Origin: Halotalea alkalilenta DSM 17697
Lineage (GTDB): Bacteria > Pseudomonadota > Gammaproteobacteria > Pseudomonadales > Halomonadaceae
Direction: 5' to 3'
Assembly: GCF_000621205.1 (NCBI RefSeq)
Contig: NZ_KK211227.1
Span: 216,893 to 280,892 of the forward strand
Length of the DNA: 64,000 nt
Shown: positions 61,362 to 64,000 of the stretch, piece after piece
Layout of the letters: each line of letters opens with the position of its first letter
How positions within the stretch are numbered: the first letter of the stretch is position 1
The notes under the pieces: model-generated
The model's database searches: none
Told to the model about the DNA's origin: nothing
Seen by the model: the letters and a program-made list of their open reading frames with translations, nothing else
Program-made: the position numbers and the translations under genes

Positions 61362-62003
61362 TCAGCTATCCAAAAGATGTCGCAGATAATCCCGCGCGGC
61401 GACGATCAATGCCTCCAGACCGGCCTGCGTGTCAGCCGCGTCGCGAAGGGCAAAGGACTGCAGGATCAATCCGTCGATGCCACCGAGAATGAAGCGACCA
61501 AGCGCTAGACCGATGCGTTCGAGGGCGGGATCCTGGGTTCCCCGGCCTTCTACGATCAGCCGCTTGTAAACATCGATGTAAGCGTCGTACTGCTTGGCTG
61601 CGAGCCACTCGCTGCCCTTGGTGCGAAGCGCATAGAGCGTCAGCTCGAGCTGGACGAACTGCTGTTCGGGCGTGCGCTCCACGTAACGCCAGATCGACCG
61701 GATCAGCTCCGCCACATGGGTTTCAAAATCATCCGAATTGCGAAGCTCTTCCTGGTAGCGCGCCAGCATGCTGGCGTTCAGATCTTCCAGAACTGCCAGC
61801 AGCAGCGTTTCCTTGCTGTCGAAATGATAATGCAGTGTGGCAAGCCGCACCTTGGCATTGGCGGCGATCTTTCGCGTCGTCACCTCGCCTATCCCGTGCG
61901 TCTCCAGTGCATCCAGCGCACCGCGAATGATACGTGCCCGGGTTTCCACACTCTTGGTCGTCGGGCGGACGGGATTTCTTTCAATTGCACTATTTTTGGT
62001 CAT
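61362..62003 (-). CDS. TetR-family repressor
   Basis: A 213-residue protein: TRARIIRGALDALETHGIGE, VTTRKIAANAKVRLATLHYH, FDSKETLLLAVLEDLN form the HTH domain, with a BetI-like helical C-terminus. Divergent from the aminotransferase and upstream of the transporter operon on the same strand. Two matching palindromes (61326-61341 and 61996-62011, the latter over its own start codon) indicate that it represses itself, the transporter and probably the aminotransferase. The ligand is likely the transported amine. Confidence 0.88.
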   Translation of the reverse strand: MTKNSAIERNPVRPTTKSVETRARIIRGALDALETHGIGEVTTRKIAANAKVRLATLHYHFDSKETLLLAVLEDLNASMLARYQEELRNSDDFETHVAELIRSIWRYVERTPEQQFVQLELTLYALRTKGSEWLAAKQYDAYIDVYKRLIVEGRGTQDPALERIGLALGRFILGGIDGLILQSFALRDAADTQAGLEALIVAARDYLRHLLDS

Positions 62004-62011
62004 TTGACTAA
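61996..62011. promoter_or_regulatory. TetR-type operator over the tetR start codon
   Basis: Minus-strand TTAGTCAAATGACCAA (arms TTAGTCA/TGACCAA, one mismatch) covers the tetR ATG at 62003 and lies 80 bp upstream of the divergent aminotransferase start. Confidence 0.65.
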
Positions 62012-62090
62012 TTTTTTCTGCCGAGCTAGTTTTTCCATTATCCCCGCCTGCCAGGCATTTGAATCCTAAGGTCAGAAGGAACCCGTCACC

Positions 62091-63458
62091 ATGCGAGATA
62101 CGTCAGCGGCCAACAATGACAAGAGCACCCGCAGTATTCTCTATCCCTTCGCCAACATCAGCCATCTGGCGAAAAATCCGCCGCTTGTGATCGAGGGCGG
62201 AGACGGCGTTTACGTGACGGACGCGAGCGGGAGGCGCTATATCGACGGCCAGGCAGGCCTATGGAATGTCAATGTCGGCCATGGCCGCGAAGAGATCAAG
62301 GAGGCGATCCGCACCCAGCTCGACAAGCTCAGCTATTACAGCCTGTTCGGCGGCACCACCGTTTCGCCGGCCATAGAACTGGGAGAAGTACTGACCCGCA
62401 TGACCGTACCGGAAGGCATGACCCGCGCCTTCTTTTCCTCGGGCGGCTCGGAAGCCAATGAAGCGGCGTTCAAGCTGGTGCGCCAATACTGGCGGCAGAG
62501 AGGCGAGCCGACCCGCATCAAGATCATTTCACTGAAAAGAGCCTATCACGGCGTAACGCTCGGCGCTCTTTCGGCCAACGGCGCCAACGCCTATCGCGAA
62601 GCCTACGAACCGCTGATACCGGGTTTTTTCCAGGTGGAAACGCCGCATGCCTATCGCAATCCCTTCACCAGCGACCATGATGCACTCGGCACGCTCTGCG
62701 CCGAACTGCTGGAACGGGAGATCCTCTATCACGGTCCCCAAACGATCGGCGCCTTCGTGGCCGAGCCGGTTCAGGGCGCGGGCGGCGTCATTGTGCCGCC
62801 CACCAATTTCTGGCCCAAGGTGCGCGAGATCTGCGACAGGTACGACATCCTGATGATTTCCGACGAAGTCGTCACCGGATTCGGCCGCGTCGGCAACATG
62901 ATGGGCTGTCGCCATTGGGGCGTGCAGCCCGACATAATGAACTTCGCCAAGGGTATCAACAGCGGCTATGTGCCGCTCGGTGCGACCATGATGAACAGCA
63001 AAGTCGCCGACGCCTTCACCACCGACGACGACACCTCCTTCAGCCCTGCCGCCTTCTTCCACGGCAATACCTATGCGGGCCATCCCCTCGCCTGCGCGGC
63101 GGCGATCGCCAATCTGAAGATCATCGAGGAGGAAGACTTGCCCGCCAATGCCGGCACGGTCGGCGCCTACTTCATCGAACGATTGAAGGAAGTCCAGACC
63201 CGCCATCACAACATCGGCGACGTACGCGGCCTCGGCCTGATGATCGGCGTCGAACTCGTGAAGGATCCGGAAACGAAGACGCCATTCGAGCTGTCGGAGA
63301 ACTTCGGCGCGCGGATTGCCGACCATTGCCGGGAAAAGGGCGTGCTGATTCGCAACCTCGCCGACACCTTCATCATCTCGCCGCCGCTGATCCTGACCAA
63401 GGCGCACGTCGACGAGATGGTCGACGTCTTCGAGGATGCGCTCAAAGCAGTCGAGTGA
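62091..63458 (+). CDS. Class III omega-aminotransferase
   Basis: A 455-residue PLP enzyme; AAGGA precedes the ATG. FFSSGGSEANEAAFKLVRQY (PLP phosphate loop), AYHGVTLGALSANG, LMISDEVVTGFGRVG (Asp that holds the PLP ring N) and MNFAKGINSGYVPLGA (Schiff-base Lys), then FFHGNTYAGHPLACAAA. It resembles beta-alanine or putrescine:pyruvate aminotransferases. With a polyamine-type transporter next door it probably takes the amino group from the imported amine. Confidence 0.92.
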   Translation: MRDTSAANNDKSTRSILYPFANISHLAKNPPLVIEGGDGVYVTDASGRRYIDGQAGLWNVNVGHGREEIKEAIRTQLDKLSYYSLFGGTTVSPAIELGEVLTRMTVPEGMTRAFFSSGGSEANEAAFKLVRQYWRQRGEPTRIKIISLKRAYHGVTLGALSANGANAYREAYEPLIPGFFQVETPHAYRNPFTSDHDALGTLCAELLEREILYHGPQTIGAFVAEPVQGAGGVIVPPTNFWPKVREICDRYDILMISDEVVTGFGRVGNMMGCRHWGVQPDIMNFAKGINSGYVPLGATMMNSKVADAFTTDDDTSFSPAAFFHGNTYAGHPLACAAAIANLKIIEEEDLPANAGTVGAYFIERLKEVQTRHHNIGDVRGLGLMIGVELVKDPETKTPFELSENFGARIADHCREKGVLIRNLADTFIISPPLILTKAHVDEMVDVFEDALKAVE

Positions 63459-63464
63459 GATCGA

Positions 63465-63492
63465 AAAGGCGGGGACTCTTCCCCCCGCCTTT
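63465..63492 (+). terminator. Rho-independent terminator after the aminotransferase
   Basis: AAAGGCGGGG (63465-63474) pairs with CCCCGCCTTT (63483-63492). Confidence 0.8.
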
Positions 63493-63544
63493 GCTCGTTC
63501 CCAGCGCACGGCAATCATCGAATCCGTTCCAGGCAAGGAACCAA

Positions 63545-63561
63545 CATCTCGAACCACGGCC
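63545..63561. repeat. 17-bp repeat on the right side of the acquired block
   Basis: CATCTCGAACCACGGCC, identical to 55273-55289 on the far side of the block and part of the REP-like unit. Bases 63562-63697 before fliL show no gene. Confidence 0.75.
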
Positions 63562-63697
63562 GCAAAGCCACGAGTTGAACCCGCCATCGCCCTCTGTTCG
63601 GGCCATCGCTCCCGGCAGCAGGTTCTACCATGGGTGCGATGTACGCCTGCTTCTTCGATCCTCTTCCGGCTCGTCCGGACCGCCTGAGAAACGTTTC

Positions 63698-64000
63698 ATG
63701 TCCGATCCCACAGCCGCCAAGCCGGCACCCAATTCCAGCAAGAAATGGCTGGTCATCGGCTTGGTGCTGATGCTTGCACTGCTCGGTGCCGGTGCAGCCG
63801 GTTGGTTCTTCCTCTCATCCCAGGCACCCGACCAAGCGCCGATCGCGGCTCCCGCTCAGCCGCCGACCTTCTACGCGCTCCAGCCGTTCACGGTCAATTT
63901 CAACGACGACAGCGGCAGGATGCTCCATCTAGGTCTCAGCCTCGAGCTCGAAGACCCGTCGAGTGCCCAGCAACTGGCCAGCTACATGCCGCATATCCGC
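63698..64000 (+). CDS. fliL: Flagellar basal body protein FliL, 3' end cut by the window
   Basis: The first 101 codons: a short cytosolic start, one transmembrane helix (KWLVIGLVLMLALLGAGAAG) and the beginning of the periplasmic domain (TFYALQPFTVNFNDDSGRML, HLGLSLELEDPSSAQQL). FliL rings the stator units. It should open the fliLMNOPQR operon beyond the window edge. The start is at the ATG at 63698. Confidence 0.9.
   Translation, partial: MSDPTAAKPAPNSSKKWLVIGLVLMLALLGAGAAGWFFLSSQAPDQAPIAAPAQPPTFYALQPFTVNFNDDSGRMLHLGLSLELEDPSSAQQLASYMPHIR

Larger units (their letters stand above)
55290..63540. mobile_element. Acquired metabolic block between fliK and fliL
   Basis: Six minus-strand genes (amidohydrolase, four ABC transporter genes, TetR) and one plus-strand aminotransferase interrupt an otherwise conserved flagellar order. 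Base usage is less GC-rich than the flagellar genes, and protein character suggests an alphaproteobacterial source (inference). A 17-bp repeat lies on both sides. No integrase or transposase is present, so homologous or REP-mediated recombination is a possible route. Confidence 0.6.

Overview
The window joins two different kinds of DNA at a tRNA-Gly gene. The right part (about 34-64 kb) is GC-rich gammaproteobacterial chromosome. It has an enteric-type flagellar layout (fliA, fliC, flaG, then fliE divergent from fliFGHIJK, with fliL at the edge), plus RfaH, a TerC/CBS/CorC fusion and an adenine deaminase-type enzyme. My best guess is a member of the Halomonadaceae or a close relative. That rests on gene order and protein character only, so the genus is not settled.

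The left part (1 to about 33.9 kb) is the integrase-proximal end of an integrative and conjugative element (ICE) of the clc/PAGI-2/PFGI-1 type. A 641-residue P4-type tyrosine integrase starts about 240 bp from the 3' end of tRNA-Gly(CCC), the usual target of this family. Further in are a MobH-type relaxase and the block TIGR03757, TIGR03756, TIGR03755, a small membrane protein, TraG-N and a DUF3742-like gene. The rest of the transfer genes and the far att site are not in the window.

The ICE cargo (1-20 kb) is a patchwork of small regulator-plus-enzyme modules separated by IS scars. It holds a GlxA-type regulator, a NepI-like exporter, two MerR-type promoters (one MerR gene is only a remnant), four alpha/beta hydrolases (two of the haloacetate dehalogenase type), a ParD-like/methionine aminopeptidase pair, a glutathione transferase with a TetR regulator, an LysR/dehalogenase/LeuC/LeuD cluster and a TauE-type exporter. 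An intact ISL3-family element with an 8-bp target duplication lies at 10,921-12,254. IS3- and IS5-type remnants, a 106-bp palindromic element and a truncated second aminopeptidase mark older events. Between relaxase and integrase lie an Rrf2/thioredoxin-reductase-like/methyltransferase operon, an XRE regulator and a LysR-like protein without its DNA-binding domain.

On the chromosome side, a HigBA-type toxin-antitoxin pair sits between a chemoreceptor and fliA. REP-like repeats lie next to an Rpn-type nuclease gene between flaG and fliE. fliK and fliL are separated by an 8-kb block: amidohydrolase, a spermidine/putrescine-type ABC transporter, TetR and a class III aminotransferase. That block looks acquired, probably as an amine or amino-acid uptake and catabolism unit. 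Two near-identical 16-bp palindromes, one over the tetR start codon and one upstream of the transporter operon, predict its local regulon.
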